Shown here in pieces: positions 26,186-35,080 of a stretch of DNA of 64,000 nt (positions are counted from its first letter, which is position 1; every line of letters starts with the position of its first letter). The notes below the pieces were generated by a model. The model was not told where the DNA came from, did no database searches, and worked only from the letters and a program-made list of their open reading frames with translations. Source of the DNA: Paractinoplanes ovalisporus (GTDB lineage Bacteria; Actinomycetota; Actinomycetes; Mycobacteriales; Micromonosporaceae); contig NZ_JAENHP010000001.1 in NCBI RefSeq assembly GCF_016834655.1, positions 434,001 through 498,000 on the forward strand, given 5' to 3'. Made by a program: the position numbers and the translations under genes.

Positions 26186-27295
26186 ATGGGTGTGGACCTG
26201 GGCAGTGTGGAGTTCTACGCGGGGCCGACCGTCCTCGGTGGGCCCGACGACCTCGACGCGGTGATCCGTGAGTTCATCGCGGGCGCCACGGACACGGTGC
26301 TGATCGCCGTACAGGAAATCGATTCCCGGGCCGTCGCCGAGGCCATTCTCGCGGCCAAGGCGCGCAAGGTCAGCGTGCAGATCATTCTCGAGGGCGACTA
26401 TCTGGTCGAGAGCCCGCCGCTGGCCGACCCGTGGAGCCTGGCCGGCGACAACGAGCACAACCGGGTCATCCATTCGGCGCTGCTGCGGGCCGGCATCGAC
26501 CTGGTCACCGACCTCAACCCGAAGATCTTCCACCAGAAGTTCATCGTGCGCGACCCGGGCGCGCCCACCGCGGCCGTGCTGACCGGCTCGACCAACTTCA
26601 CGCTCACCGACACCGGCACCAACGCCGCCGGCAACAACCTCAACCACGTGCTGATCCTGCGTGGTCAGACGGCCACCAGCCTGTACGTGAGGGAGTTCGA
26701 GCGCCTGCGCAGCGGCACGTTCGGTGAGTTGCGGGAACGCCGCGAACCCCGTCCCCGCGAGTTCCGCCTCGGCGGTATCCGGGTCAAGCCCATCTTCGCG
26801 CCGCACCAGGGGCCCGAGATGGAGATCATGAAGCAGATGCTGAAGGCCCAGCACCGCGTCGACTTCGCGATGTTCACCTTCGCCCAGTCGTCCGGCATCG
26901 ACGACACCATGTTCTGGCTTCTCAAGGCCGGCATTCCCGTACGGGGTGTGCTCGACCGCGGCCAGGGCAGCCAGGCCTGGGCGGCGACCGTTCCGTTGCG
27001 CGACAAGGGCGCCCAGCTGTACGAGAACACGCCCGGCAACGGGGTCCGCAAGGTGCACCACAAGCTGATGGTGATCGACGAGCAGCTGGTGATCGTGGGC
27101 AGCTTCAACTACACCGCGCCCGCCGCGACCCTCAACGACGAGAACATCGTGGTGCTGGGTGACCTGGAGGAGAAAGACCTGGACGCGATCGCCGCCCAGC
27201 GCCGCCTCGCCGCGTACGTGCTCGAGGAGATCGACCGCATCATCACCAAGCTGTCGCGGCCGGTGTCAGCGACGGCGCGGCGCGATCAGTCGTGA
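26186..27295 (+). CDS. phospholipase-D-like protein with two HKD motifs
   Basis: A 369-residue PLD-superfamily protein. First half-site: FHQKFIVRD...TGSTNFT (near residue 112). Second: VHHKLMVIDEQLVIVGSFN (near residue 291). Together they form one active site. There is no signal peptide or membrane anchor, which favours a cytoplasmic phosphodiesterase or nuclease over cardiolipin synthase. CACACT ends 6 bp before the ATG, suggesting a leaderless start. The C-terminus (KLSRPVSATARRDQS) is encoded by the first copy of a 53-bp tandem repeat, so the natural end of the protein may have been altered. Confidence 0.82.
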   Translation: MGVDLGSVEFYAGPTVLGGPDDLDAVIREFIAGATDTVLIAVQEIDSRAVAEAILAAKARKVSVQIILEGDYLVESPPLADPWSLAGDNEHNRVIHSALLRAGIDLVTDLNPKIFHQKFIVRDPGAPTAAVLTGSTNFTLTDTGTNAAGNNLNHVLILRGQTATSLYVREFERLRSGTFGELRERREPRPREFRLGGIRVKPIFAPHQGPEMEIMKQMLKAQHRVDFAMFTFAQSSGIDDTMFWLLKAGIPVRGVLDRGQGSQAWAATVPLRDKGAQLYENTPGNGVRKVHHKLMVIDEQLVIVGSFNYTAPAATLNDENIVVLGDLEEKDLDAIAAQRRLAAYVLEEIDRIITKLSRPVSATARRDQS

Positions 27296-27398
27296 GTCGG
27301 CCTTTGTCGCGGCCGGTGTCAGCGGCGCCGCGGCGCGATCAGCCGTGAGCCGGCCTTTGTCGCGGCCGGTGTCAGCGACGACGCGGCGCGATCAGCCC
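27252..27398. repeat. three-copy 53-bp tandem repeat over two gene ends
   Basis: Copies start at 27252, 27305 and 27358, each beginning TGTCGCGGCCGGTGTCAGCG and running to GCGCGATCAG. The first copy encodes the C-terminus of the PLD-like protein. The third encodes, on the other strand, the last residues of the response regulator (GLIAPRRR). Confidence 0.85.
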
Positions 27399-28034
27399 TG
27401 ATTCGTACGCCCACACCACCAGCTGGGCCCGGTCGCGGCAGTGCAGCTTGGTCATGGCCCGGTTCACGTGGGTCTTGGCGGTGAGCGGGCTGATCACCAT
27501 GCGGGTCGCGATCTCGTCGTTGGTCAGCCCGCGCGCCACCAGTTCGACGATCTCCTGTTCGCGGCCGGTCAGCACGTCACGCCCGGCGGACGGGTCGGGC
27601 GGTGGTGGGCCGGTGACGAACTCGCTGATCAGCGTGCGCGTGACGGCCGGGGCGAGCAGCGCGTCACCCCGGGCCACCACCGCGACCGCCTGCAGCAGAT
27701 CGGCCGGGTCGGCGTCCTTGAGCAGGAAACCGCTCGCGCCCGCGCGCAGGGCGGCGAACACGTACGCGTCCAGGCCGTAGTTGGTCAGGATCAGCACCCG
27801 TACGCCGGACAGCCCGGGTTCGGCGGCGATACGCCGGGTGGCCTCGATGCCGTCGAGCCCGGGCATCTGCACGTCCATCAGCACCACGTCGGGGCGCAGC
27901 AGGCGGCACTGCTGGACGGCGCCGCTGCCGTCGGCCGCCTCGCCCACCACGTCCAGGTCGTCCTCGGCGTCGAGCAGCGCCCGGAAACCGGCCCGCATGA
28001 GCGCCTGGTCGTCGACGAGGAGGACCCGGATCAC
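27372..28034 (-). CDS. NarL/LuxR-type response regulator
   Basis: A 220-residue two-component regulator. The receiver domain has DD near residue 9, phosphoacceptor VLMDVQMPG near residue 54, T and K (FLLKDADP) at the usual places. The C-terminal LuxR HTH is LTGREQEIVELVARGLTNDE. The GTG start overlaps the stop of the histidine kinase gene (GTGA). The frame continues upstream to 28088, but that lies within the kinase. The target is unknown; the neighbouring AhpD/oxidase operon is divergent from the kinase and is a candidate. Confidence 0.9.
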   Translation of the reverse strand: MIRVLLVDDQALMRAGFRALLDAEDDLDVVGEAADGSGAVQQCRLLRPDVVLMDVQMPGLDGIEATRRIAAEPGLSGVRVLILTNYGLDAYVFAALRAGASGFLLKDADPADLLQAVAVVARGDALLAPAVTRTLISEFVTGPPPPDPSAGRDVLTGREQEIVELVARGLTNDEIATRMVISPLTAKTHVNRAMTKLHCRDRAQLVVWAYESGLIAPRRR

Positions 28035-29161
28035 GCCACGCCTTCGAGCGGGAAGGTCGCCCGTACGGCAAATCCTCCCTCGACGCACCGGCTCGCCTGC
28101 AACGTGCCGCCCAGCCCCGTCACGCGCTCGCGCATGCCGATCAACCCGACCCCCGGCGTGACCGGCTCATCGGCCGGCGCCGGGCCGTCGTCGGTCACCG
28201 AGACGGTCAAGAGCTGTTTCCCGTACGCCACGTGGACCTCGGCCGAGGCGGGACCGGCGTGGCGGGCCACGTTGGTCAGCGCCTCCTGCACCACGCGGTA
28301 GCCCGCCTGATCCACCTCGGCCGGGAGCTGTGGCGGATCGCCCGACACGACCAGCCGTACGGGAATCCCGGCCGCTCGGGTCCGCTCGGCGAGCTCACCC
28401 ACCAGTGCGAGCCCGACCCCCTCCACATCGGAGGCTGAGCGCAGCACCTCCAGGGTCTCGCGCAGCTCGCGCATCGCGGCCCCGCCGGCCTCCTGGATCG
28501 CGAGCAGCGCGGCCGGCGGCTCCTCACCGCGCTTGCGGGCCAGGTGCACGGCGATGCCGGCCTGCACCTTGATGACCGAGATGCTGTGGGTCAGCGAGTC
28601 GTGCAGGTCGCGGGCGATGCGCAGCCGCTCCTCCCCGGCCCGGCGCAGCGCCGCCTGCTCGCGGGTGCGTTCCGCTTCGGCCGCCCGCTGCTCGACCTGT
28701 TCCAGATAGGCCCGGTGCTGCCGCGCGATGAGACCGGCGATGTTGGCCGCGACGAACCAGCCGAGCAGCAGCGATGTGCGCTCGACGAGCTGCTGCCCCT
28801 CGGTGCCGGCGGGCGCGGCCGAGACGTCGCGGGCCAGGAAGCCACCCAGGAAGACCAGACTGGCCAGGGCGGCGGGCACGCGGTAGCCACGCCAGACGGT
28901 GAGATAGACCAGGCCGAGCACCGGGAACGCGGCCGCCACGCCCGCGTGCACCCGCAGATTGAAGGCCAGCATGGTCGCGGTCACCACGACCAGGGCCGGC
29001 ACCGGGTAGCGGCGGCAGACGGCGATCGCCGCCGCCATCACGACGATCAGCACGATGTCGAGGGCCCGCAGCGGTCCGGCGTCGGGGGCCAGGGCGGCGT
29101 TGCCGAGCAGCAGGCCGCCCAGGGCGACGCCGGCGGCGATGTAGGGAAGGTCCGAGCGCAC
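28031..29161 (-). CDS. sensor histidine kinase (HisKA_3, NarL-type partner)
   Basis: A 376-residue membrane kinase. Five or six hydrophobic segments fill residues 1-150. A coiled coil (LEQVEQRAAEAERTREQ) leads to the dimerisation/phosphoacceptor helix RIARDLHDSLTHSISVIK (His near residue 191). The HATPase region has VVQEALTNVARHA and GVGLIGMRERV. The GTG start at 29161 lies one spacing after a TAGAGT -10-like hexamer, so the mRNA is probably leaderless. It is coupled to the response regulator downstream. Confidence 0.9.
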   Translation of the reverse strand: MRSDLPYIAAGVALGGLLLGNAALAPDAGPLRALDIVLIVVMAAAIAVCRRYPVPALVVVTATMLAFNLRVHAGVAAAFPVLGLVYLTVWRGYRVPAALASLVFLGGFLARDVSAAPAGTEGQQLVERTSLLLGWFVAANIAGLIARQHRAYLEQVEQRAAEAERTREQAALRRAGEERLRIARDLHDSLTHSISVIKVQAGIAVHLARKRGEEPPAALLAIQEAGGAAMRELRETLEVLRSASDVEGVGLALVGELAERTRAAGIPVRLVVSGDPPQLPAEVDQAGYRVVQEALTNVARHAGPASAEVHVAYGKQLLTVSVTDDGPAPADEPVTPGVGLIGMRERVTGLGGTLQASRCVEGGFAVRATFPLEGVA

Positions 29162-29305
29162 GTTCGCACTCTAGGACGGCCACGCATCGACGGGCATCCC
29201 GCCGGCGCGGTAGAAAACACGTACTGCGAACGTCGTACGCGGGCCGGGTCAGGTGCCTGCGGCGGCGGGACGTTTTCGGCCGCCGGCGGGCCGAGCATCG
29301 TCGGC

Positions 29306-30271
29306 ATGAGCTATCGATTCTTCACTCCCGCCCGAGCCACCGGGCTTGCCGCCGAGGTCAACCGTCAGCTGCGGGAGGACTTCCTCGGCCCGCTGCCCAC
29401 CTTCCAGGCCCTCTCCCCCGCGCCGCGGTTGATGGCGGCGACGTGGTCCCTGATGCGCGAATCGCTGCTGGCCGGCGAGACCGACCGGGTCGAGCGGGAA
29501 CTCGTCGCGGCCACGGTGTCGCGGGCCAATCGCTGCCGGTTCTGTGTGGACGCCCACGTGACCCTCCTGCACGGGCTCGGCGAGCACCGGCTGGCCGAGA
29601 ACGTCGCACGGGGCGATCCGCCGCTGCGGCCACGGCACGCCGAGATCGCCCGCTGGGCCGCGGACAGCCGCACCCCGAGGGCCTCGGCGTGGTCCCGGCA
29701 GTACGGCCCGCCGCTGACCGGAACCGTGCTGGCGTTCCACTTCATCAACCGGATCGTGTCGGCGCTGCTCGAACCGGACCTGCTTCCCGGTGGCCTGCAA
29801 CGGTTGCCGGCCGTGCGGTCGGTGGGCGGGCGGCTGGTGGCCCGCACCACGCGGGAGGCCAAGGAGCCGGGACGCAGCCTGCCCCTGCTCGGGCTGTCCA
29901 CCCCACCCGGAGGGAACCCGGCCGACGTGGCGTACGCGGCGTTGAAGGACGCTGCGGCCGGCGGCGGGGAGCTGCTGGGCGAGGCGGCCCGGGAGACCGT
30001 CGTCGCCACCGTGCGCTGGGAGGACGGCAAGCACCCGTCGCAGCCGGCCGAATGGGCCACCGACCTGGTGCGCGAACTGCCCGCGACCGACCGTGTCGGC
30101 GCGCGCATCGCCCTGCTGGCCGCGTTCGCGCCGGCCGCCATCAGCCAGGGCGACACCGGGCTGTGGCGGCTGTCCCATCCCGCCGATGCCGACCTTGTCC
30201 GCCTCGTCGCCTTCGGCGCGATCACCGCCACCGACCACGTCGCCCGGGCCCTCGACCCGGCCCGTTCCTAG
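29306..30271 (+). CDS. AhpD-like / carboxymuconolactone decarboxylase-fold protein
   Basis: A 321-residue helical protein containing the AhpD redox motif RANRCRFCVDAHVTLLH near residue 77 (CxxC with the following His). It is about twice the usual length, with a second helical half (PADVAYAALKDAAAGGGELL, WATDLVRELP) that looks like an internal repeat lacking the CxxC. A thiol peroxidase or disulfide role is likely. It begins a three-gene run with a small membrane protein (9 bp gap) and a multicopper oxidase. The start MSYRFF is chosen over the long upstream frame, which overlaps the kinase promoter. Confidence 0.72.
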   Translation: MSYRFFTPARATGLAAEVNRQLREDFLGPLPTFQALSPAPRLMAATWSLMRESLLAGETDRVERELVAATVSRANRCRFCVDAHVTLLHGLGEHRLAENVARGDPPLRPRHAEIARWAADSRTPRASAWSRQYGPPLTGTVLAFHFINRIVSALLEPDLLPGGLQRLPAVRSVGGRLVARTTREAKEPGRSLPLLGLSTPPGGNPADVAYAALKDAAAGGGELLGEAARETVVATVRWEDGKHPSQPAEWATDLVRELPATDRVGARIALLAAFAPAAISQGDTGLWRLSHPADADLVRLVAFGAITATDHVARALDPARS

Positions 30272-30280
30272 GACGCCGTC

Positions 30281-30694
30281 ATGCGCAGAGCCTTCGTCAT
30301 CACCAGCACGGTGTTGCTGGTCGTCTTCGCCCTCCAGTTCGTGTTCGCCGCGGTGGGCGCCTTCACCAAACCCTCCGGCGACGGCGCGTACGCGTTGCAC
30401 AGCCTCACCGGCATGGCCCTGATCCCGATCCTGTGCCTGCTGACCACGCTGTTCGCGCTGCTGGCCAAGGCGCCCGGCAACCTGGTCGGACTGTCCCTGG
30501 TGCCGCTCGGCCTGACTGTCCTGCAGGCGCTGCTGGCCATGCTGTCCCGGGCCTTCACCGACGCGGCGGGCGCCAGCACCACGGTCAGCCTGGTCGTGGG
30601 CGGGTTGCACGCGGTCAACGCGATCGTCGCCGTGCACGTCGTGGTCGCCGTCGCCACGCGGGCCCGGAAGCTGGCCCAACCGGTGGCGGCATGA
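30281..30694 (+). CDS. four-helix membrane protein (DUF6220-like)
   Basis: A 137-residue integral membrane protein with four hydrophobic helices and little else. The pattern FVFAAVGAF...LHSLTGMALI...VNAIVAVHVVVA, with His in two helices, fits the DUF6220-type family from memory; no activity is established. It lies between the AhpD-like gene and the multicopper oxidase and overlaps the latter by ATGA. Confidence 0.65.
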   Translation: MRRAFVITSTVLLVVFALQFVFAAVGAFTKPSGDGAYALHSLTGMALIPILCLLTTLFALLAKAPGNLVGLSLVPLGLTVLQALLAMLSRAFTDAAGASTTVSLVVGGLHAVNAIVAVHVVVAVATRARKLAQPVAA

Positions 30695-32460
30695 CCACCG
30701 GCACGCTGATCGCCCTCGACCTGGTGGCCGCCGTGCTGGCGGCCGCCGGGTGGCTGGCCGCGGGCGGCCTTTCCGCGGGCGGCCATTCCGCGCGCCGCCT
30801 TTCCGCGCGCCGCCGGTGGCTTTTGCTGGCTCTGGCGGCGCTGGCTCTGCTCGCCGTGGTGGGACGAGTCGTGACGACCGTGGCGCTCGCGCGGGCCGGG
30901 TGGTGGTTCGCGGCCGAGAAGGTCGTCATCGCCGGGCCGTTGTCCGTGGCCGGGGCCGTTGTTGCCGTGATTTTTCGGCGGGCCCTCGCCTTTCTGTTCG
31001 CCGGGTTCGCCTCTGCGGCCGGGCTTCTCGTGACCGTCCTGCATGGATATCCGGCCTCGGTCGGCACGGGGCTGCTCGCGGTGGCGGGGGTGTTGGGGGC
31101 GACTGCGGTGGCGTCGCGCTTCTTCGGGCGTTCCTCCGAGCGTTTCTCTGGACGCTCCTCCGAGCATCTCTCCGGGCGTTTCTCCCGGCAGTTTTCCCGG
31201 CAGTTTTCCCGGCTGACGAGTATGGCGGCGGTCGTGGCGCTGGTCGCCGGGGCCGGGTTCGCCACTCGTCCGGGTCCGTCTTCGCGACATGAGCACGCGC
31301 CTTTGGTGGCGGCGAACGTGGGCGAGCCGACGAAGCGGTTCACGCTGACGGCCTCGATCGCCCGGGACGGGGCCTGGGCCTTCAACGGGCAGGTGCCGGG
31401 GCCCGAACTGGCCGTCACGGTGGGCGACGTGCTCGAGGTGACACTGCGCAACAAGGACATCTCACGAGGCGTAACGCTGCATTGGCATGGCTACGACGTG
31501 CCGAACGACCAGGACGGGGTGCCGGGGGTGACCCAGGACGCGGTGATGCCGGGCGGGGAGTTCGTCTACCGGTTCCGCGCCGATCAAGCCGGAACCTACT
31601 GGTATCACACGCATTCCGCCTCTGACATCGGTGTGCGCAAGGGTCTGTACGGGGTGCTCGTGGTGCGGCCGACGTCGATCACGGGGGTCGACGTCACCGT
31701 GCCCGTACACACGTTGGGCAACGTTCTGCTGCCGTCACCGACGGTGGGGACGGTCGCGCCGGGCACTCCGGTGCGGCTGCGGCTCATCAACACCGACAGC
31801 ACGACCCATCGGTACGCGGTGACGGGCGGCCCTTTCCGCGTGGCGGCGATCGACGGCCGGGATCTTGACGACCCTTCCCCCGTACGGGATAAGGCTCTGC
31901 TCCTGCCGGCCGGAGGCCGCTACGACGTGACCCTGGTGGCGCCGGCCGCGCTCCATGTCGACGGTCGTGCGGTGTGGTCGTCCTCACCTTCGCTTTCCGC
32001 TTCACCGTCGCCCTCGTGGCCGGTGTTGGACCCGCTCTCGTACGGCGCGCCCTCGCCCGTGCCGTGGTCGCGGTTCGACCGGTCGTTCACTTTGGTGCTC
32101 GATCGTGGGCTCGACCTGCGCGGGTTACTCCCCCGCTATGCGCACACGGTCAACGGGGCGGCCGATCCCGACATCCCGGTGCAGGTCGTGCGGCGGGGCG
32201 AGGTCGTGCGGTTCACCATCGTGAACCGGTCGCTGGTGGTGCATCCGTGGCACCTGCACGGGCATCACGTGCTGGTGCTGTCGCGCGACGGGAAGGCGGC
32301 TACCGGGAGCCCGCTGTGGCTGGATTCGTTCGACGTGCTGCCGGGTGAGGTCTGGGAGGTGGCGTTCGTCGCCGACAACCCCGGGATGTGGGCCAACCAT
32401 TGCCACAACCTGCCGCACGCGGACGCGGGCATGATGTTGCACCTCGCGTACGCCTCCTGA
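30691..32460 (+). CDS. membrane-anchored multicopper oxidase
   Basis: A 589-residue protein. Residues 1-200 carry about five or six hydrophobic helices separated by Arg/Ser-rich stretches (RFSGRSSEHLSGRF near residue 155) encoded by short tandem repeats. The cupredoxin part follows with all four copper ligands: LHWHGYD, WYHTHSA, HPWHLHGHHV and NHCHNLPHADAGM, the last supplying the type 1 site and axial Met. The domain is external. It oxidises phenols, metals or copper itself; the substrate is unknown. The unusual multi-helix anchor and coupling to a small membrane protein suggest linkage to the respiratory chain or to copper stress. Confidence 0.85.
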   Translation: MTTGTLIALDLVAAVLAAAGWLAAGGLSAGGHSARRLSARRRWLLLALAALALLAVVGRVVTTVALARAGWWFAAEKVVIAGPLSVAGAVVAVIFRRALAFLFAGFASAAGLLVTVLHGYPASVGTGLLAVAGVLGATAVASRFFGRSSERFSGRSSEHLSGRFSRQFSRQFSRLTSMAAVVALVAGAGFATRPGPSSRHEHAPLVAANVGEPTKRFTLTASIARDGAWAFNGQVPGPELAVTVGDVLEVTLRNKDISRGVTLHWHGYDVPNDQDGVPGVTQDAVMPGGEFVYRFRADQAGTYWYHTHSASDIGVRKGLYGVLVVRPTSITGVDVTVPVHTLGNVLLPSPTVGTVAPGTPVRLRLINTDSTTHRYAVTGGPFRVAAIDGRDLDDPSPVRDKALLLPAGGRYDVTLVAPAALHVDGRAVWSSSPSLSASPSPSWPVLDPLSYGAPSPVPWSRFDRSFTLVLDRGLDLRGLLPRYAHTVNGAADPDIPVQVVRRGEVVRFTIVNRSLVVHPWHLHGHHVLVLSRDGKAATGSPLWLDSFDVLPGEVWEVAFVADNPGMWANHCHNLPHADAGMMLHLAYAS

Positions 32461-32487
32461 TCGCGCCTCCTTCGGCCACGCGTTTCT

Positions 32488-32541
32488 CGGCTGCACGTTC
32501 GTGCGCGGCTGCACGTTCGTGCCCGGCTGCACGTTATGGCC
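32488..32541. repeat. three-copy 18-bp tandem repeat
   Basis: CGGCTGCACGTTCGTGC copies start at 32488, 32506 and 32524, the last degenerate. The array lies 27 bp after the multicopper oxidase stop. Confidence 0.7.
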
Positions 32542-32586
32542 ACGCGCTCGCGTTGGCTTCAACTACGCGCAGTCGCGTAGCAGAAA

Positions 32587-32609
32587 ATGTCGTACCTCGG
32601 GTTTACCTT
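32587..32609 (+). promoter_or_regulatory. TGTCGTACC-N7-TACCTT promoter
   Basis: TGTCGTACCTC (32588-32598) and TACCTT (32604-32609) lie 45 bp before the ATG at 32654. It is the third member of the shared promoter set with 13450-13472 (minus) and 25670-25692. Confidence 0.5.
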
Positions 32610-32653
32610 GGCGTGGAGGCTACGGAGAGTGTCCGACCGAGGAGGAGAGCACG

Positions 32654-32893
32654 ATGACCACCACCTTGACCGTGGCGCGTGCGGAAGCGCTGTTCACGAG
32701 CCATTTGGAGACCGGCAGCAGGCCAACCTACGGCACCGCCGAGGCTGCCATCCGTCACGCCGTGCGCACGCACAGTGGCGTTCTGGGTTGCGCGATCGAC
32801 GTCGCGGGCGAATACGGCGACCACCCCGAACTCGCGGCGCCGCGCATGCGGTGGGCACGCACTGTGGTCGAGGAGCTTTACGGGTTCGCCTGA
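32654..32893 (+). CDS. small hypothetical protein
   Basis: A 79-residue, mainly helical protein, not recognised. It starts MTTTLTVARAEALFTS and contains AAIRHAVRTHSGVLGCA and AAPRMRWARTVVEELY. It has no signal peptide, membrane segment or metal motif apart from one Cys. AGGAGGAGAG is a strong ribosome site. The shared TGTCGTACC promoter suggests stress-linked expression. Confidence 0.6.
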   Translation: MTTTLTVARAEALFTSHLETGSRPTYGTAEAAIRHAVRTHSGVLGCAIDVAGEYGDHPELAAPRMRWARTVVEELYGFA

Positions 32894-32938
32894 CGGTGGC
32901 GTGCTTCACGGCTTGGCCGCCACCATCGCGGGGTAAGG

Positions 32939-32958
32939 TTGCTACTCACCAGTAACAA
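32939..32958. promoter_or_regulatory. TetR-type operator before the acyl-CoA oxidase
   Basis: TTGCTACT-CACC-AGTAACAA, an inverted repeat with 7 of 8 arm positions matching, 12 bp before the ATG. The TTACTnnnnAGTAA core is common for TetR regulators of fatty-acid genes. Confidence 0.5.
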
Positions 32959-32970
32959 GGTGGAGGCGAC

Positions 32971-34917
32971 ATGCTGAGCTCGCGACTTCAAGACGTGCTC
33001 GACGGCCGGTGGGCACACGTCCGCAAGGCTGCACGCACCGCCCTGGCCGGCGACAAGTTCGTCACGGTCCAGGGCGAGACCATCGACGAGGCCCGCGAAC
33101 GCGTCACCCGCCTGCTGCGCGAACTGCCGGCCGACCCGGGCGTGGCGGCCGGTTTCCCGATCGAATACGGCGGCGGGTCCGACCCCGGCGGCTCGGTGGT
33201 CGCGGCCGAGATGCTGGCCCAGATCGACTTGTCGCTGATGGTGAAGGCCGGCGTGCAGTGGGGCCTGTTCGGCGGGGCTGTCACCGCGCTCGGCACGAAG
33301 CACCACCACGACCTCTACCTGCGCGACATCATCTCGGCCGACCTGCTCGGCTGCTTCGCGATGACCGAGACCGGCCACGGCTCCGACGTGCAGCAGCTGC
33401 GCACCACCTGCACCTACGACCCCGCCACCGAGACGTTCGACCTGCACACCCCGCACGAGGCGGCCCGCAAGGACTACATCGGCAACGCCGCCCGCGACGG
33501 CCGCCTGGCGGTGGTGTTCGCCCAGCTCATCAGCGGCGGCAAGCGCTACGGCGTGCACGCCTGGCTGGTCCCGATCCGCGACGACGAGGGCAACCCGTTG
33601 CCCGGCGTGACGATCGGCGACGACGGGCACAAGGCCGGCCTGCTCGGCGTCGACAACGGGCGCCTCTCGTTCGACCACGTCCGGGTGCCGCGCGAGATGC
33701 TGCTCGACCGTTACGGCCAGGTCGCGCCCGACGGCACCTATTCGAGCTCGATCGACAACGACGTCCGCCGCTTCTTCACGATGCTCGGCACCCTGGTGCG
33801 GGGCCGGGTGGTGGTCGGCGGCTCGGCCGCGAACGCTGCCAAGAGCGCGCTCACCATCGCCGTACGGTATGGGGAATCTCGCCGCCAGTTCGGTGCGCCA
33901 GGCGAGGAACGCGAGATCGCGCTCAACGACTACCTGGCCCACCAGCGCATCCTCACCACGAACCTGGCGAACGCGTACGCGCTGCACTTCGCCCAGGACG
34001 AACTGGTCGGCGCGCTGCACGAGGTGCAGACGGCCGAGGGCCCGGTCGACGAACACCGCCAGCGCCAACTGGAGTCGCGGGCGGCCGGCCTGAAGGCGGC
34101 GCAGACGTGGCACGCCACCCGGGCGATCCAGGCCGCGCGCGAGGCGTGCGGCGGTGCGGGTTATCTGGCCGAGAACCGCTTGCCCGGCCTGAAGGCGGAC
34201 ACCGACGTGTTCACCACGTTCGAGGGCGACAACACGGTCCTGCTCCAACTGGTGGCGAAGGGCCTGCTAACCGGCTACCGCGACGCGTTCGGCTCGCTCG
34301 ACGGCTGGGGCCGAGCCACCTTCGTGGCCGATCAGGTGCGGTCGATGGTCCTCGAGCGTACGGCCGCCCGGGGCCTGATCGAGCGCTTGATCGACGCGGT
34401 CCCCGGCCGCGACGAGGAGGTGGCGCTGACCAACCGCGGCTGGCACCTGGCCCTCTTCGAAGACCGCGAGAAGCACCTGCTGGACGGCGCCGTGCGGCGC
34501 TTGCGCAAGAATGCGTCGCTGAAGCCGTCGCGCCAGTTCGACATCTTCAACGACGTGCAGGACCACGTGCTCGCCACGGCCCAGGCCCACATCGACCGCA
34601 TCGTGCTCGAAGCTTTCGTGGCGGCCATCGACCGCACAGCCGACGACGAGGCCAGGGCCCTGCTGTCGAAGGTCTGCGACCTGTACGCCTTGACCACCAT
34701 CGAGGCGCACAAGGGTTGGTACCTGGAACACGGCCGCATCAGCCCCGCCCGCTCAAAGGCGGTAACCGGAATGGTCAACGACCTGCTACGCCAGCTGCGC
34801 CCCCACATGCCAACCCTGGTAGACGCGTTCGCGATCCCCGACGAGTGGCTGGACGCCGCAATCCTGCGCGAGGAGCCGACCCGCCAACAGACCATGGCCA
34901 CCCACGACGCCGCATAG
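32971..34917 (+). CDS. acyl-CoA dehydrogenase/oxidase (peroxisomal-oxidase type)
   Basis: A 648-residue flavoenzyme, the length of acyl-CoA oxidases rather than ~390-residue dehydrogenases. Visible blocks are CFAMTETGHGSDVQQL (FAD/substrate), DYIGNAARDGRLAVVFAQL, RYGESRRQFG, ACGGAGYLAENRLPGL, and DVFTTFEGDNTVLLQL with the catalytic-base Glu, as in ACOX. A C-terminal helical extension follows. It introduces the alpha-beta double bond in acyl-CoA. AGGTGGAGG precedes the ATG. The operator just upstream suggests repression by a TetR-type fatty-acid regulator. Confidence 0.88.
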   Translation: MLSSRLQDVLDGRWAHVRKAARTALAGDKFVTVQGETIDEARERVTRLLRELPADPGVAAGFPIEYGGGSDPGGSVVAAEMLAQIDLSLMVKAGVQWGLFGGAVTALGTKHHHDLYLRDIISADLLGCFAMTETGHGSDVQQLRTTCTYDPATETFDLHTPHEAARKDYIGNAARDGRLAVVFAQLISGGKRYGVHAWLVPIRDDEGNPLPGVTIGDDGHKAGLLGVDNGRLSFDHVRVPREMLLDRYGQVAPDGTYSSSIDNDVRRFFTMLGTLVRGRVVVGGSAANAAKSALTIAVRYGESRRQFGAPGEEREIALNDYLAHQRILTTNLANAYALHFAQDELVGALHEVQTAEGPVDEHRQRQLESRAAGLKAAQTWHATRAIQAAREACGGAGYLAENRLPGLKADTDVFTTFEGDNTVLLQLVAKGLLTGYRDAFGSLDGWGRATFVADQVRSMVLERTAARGLIERLIDAVPGRDEEVALTNRGWHLALFEDREKHLLDGAVRRLRKNASLKPSRQFDIFNDVQDHVLATAQAHIDRIVLEAFVAAIDRTADDEARALLSKVCDLYALTTIEAHKGWYLEHGRISPARSKAVTGMVNDLLRQLRPHMPTLVDAFAIPDEWLDAAILREEPTRQQTMATHDAA

Positions 34918-35080
34918 GAGTTCCCCGCTCGGCAGACGCGTGCACCCCGCACGCGGCCTCGCATCGGCACGCGCCCTGGAAAGCTGCGCCCGCCACCTCG
35001 GTGTGGGCGTGCGTTTCCGGTGGCGGCGCGGCCTCGATACCCGCGTCGCCACCGGAAGCCTCACGCTGCCCGGGCGAGCG

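Noticed and set aside
26186..27295. Cardiolipin synthase
   Set aside because: Two HKD motifs are present, but the N-terminal membrane helices of cardiolipin synthases are missing.
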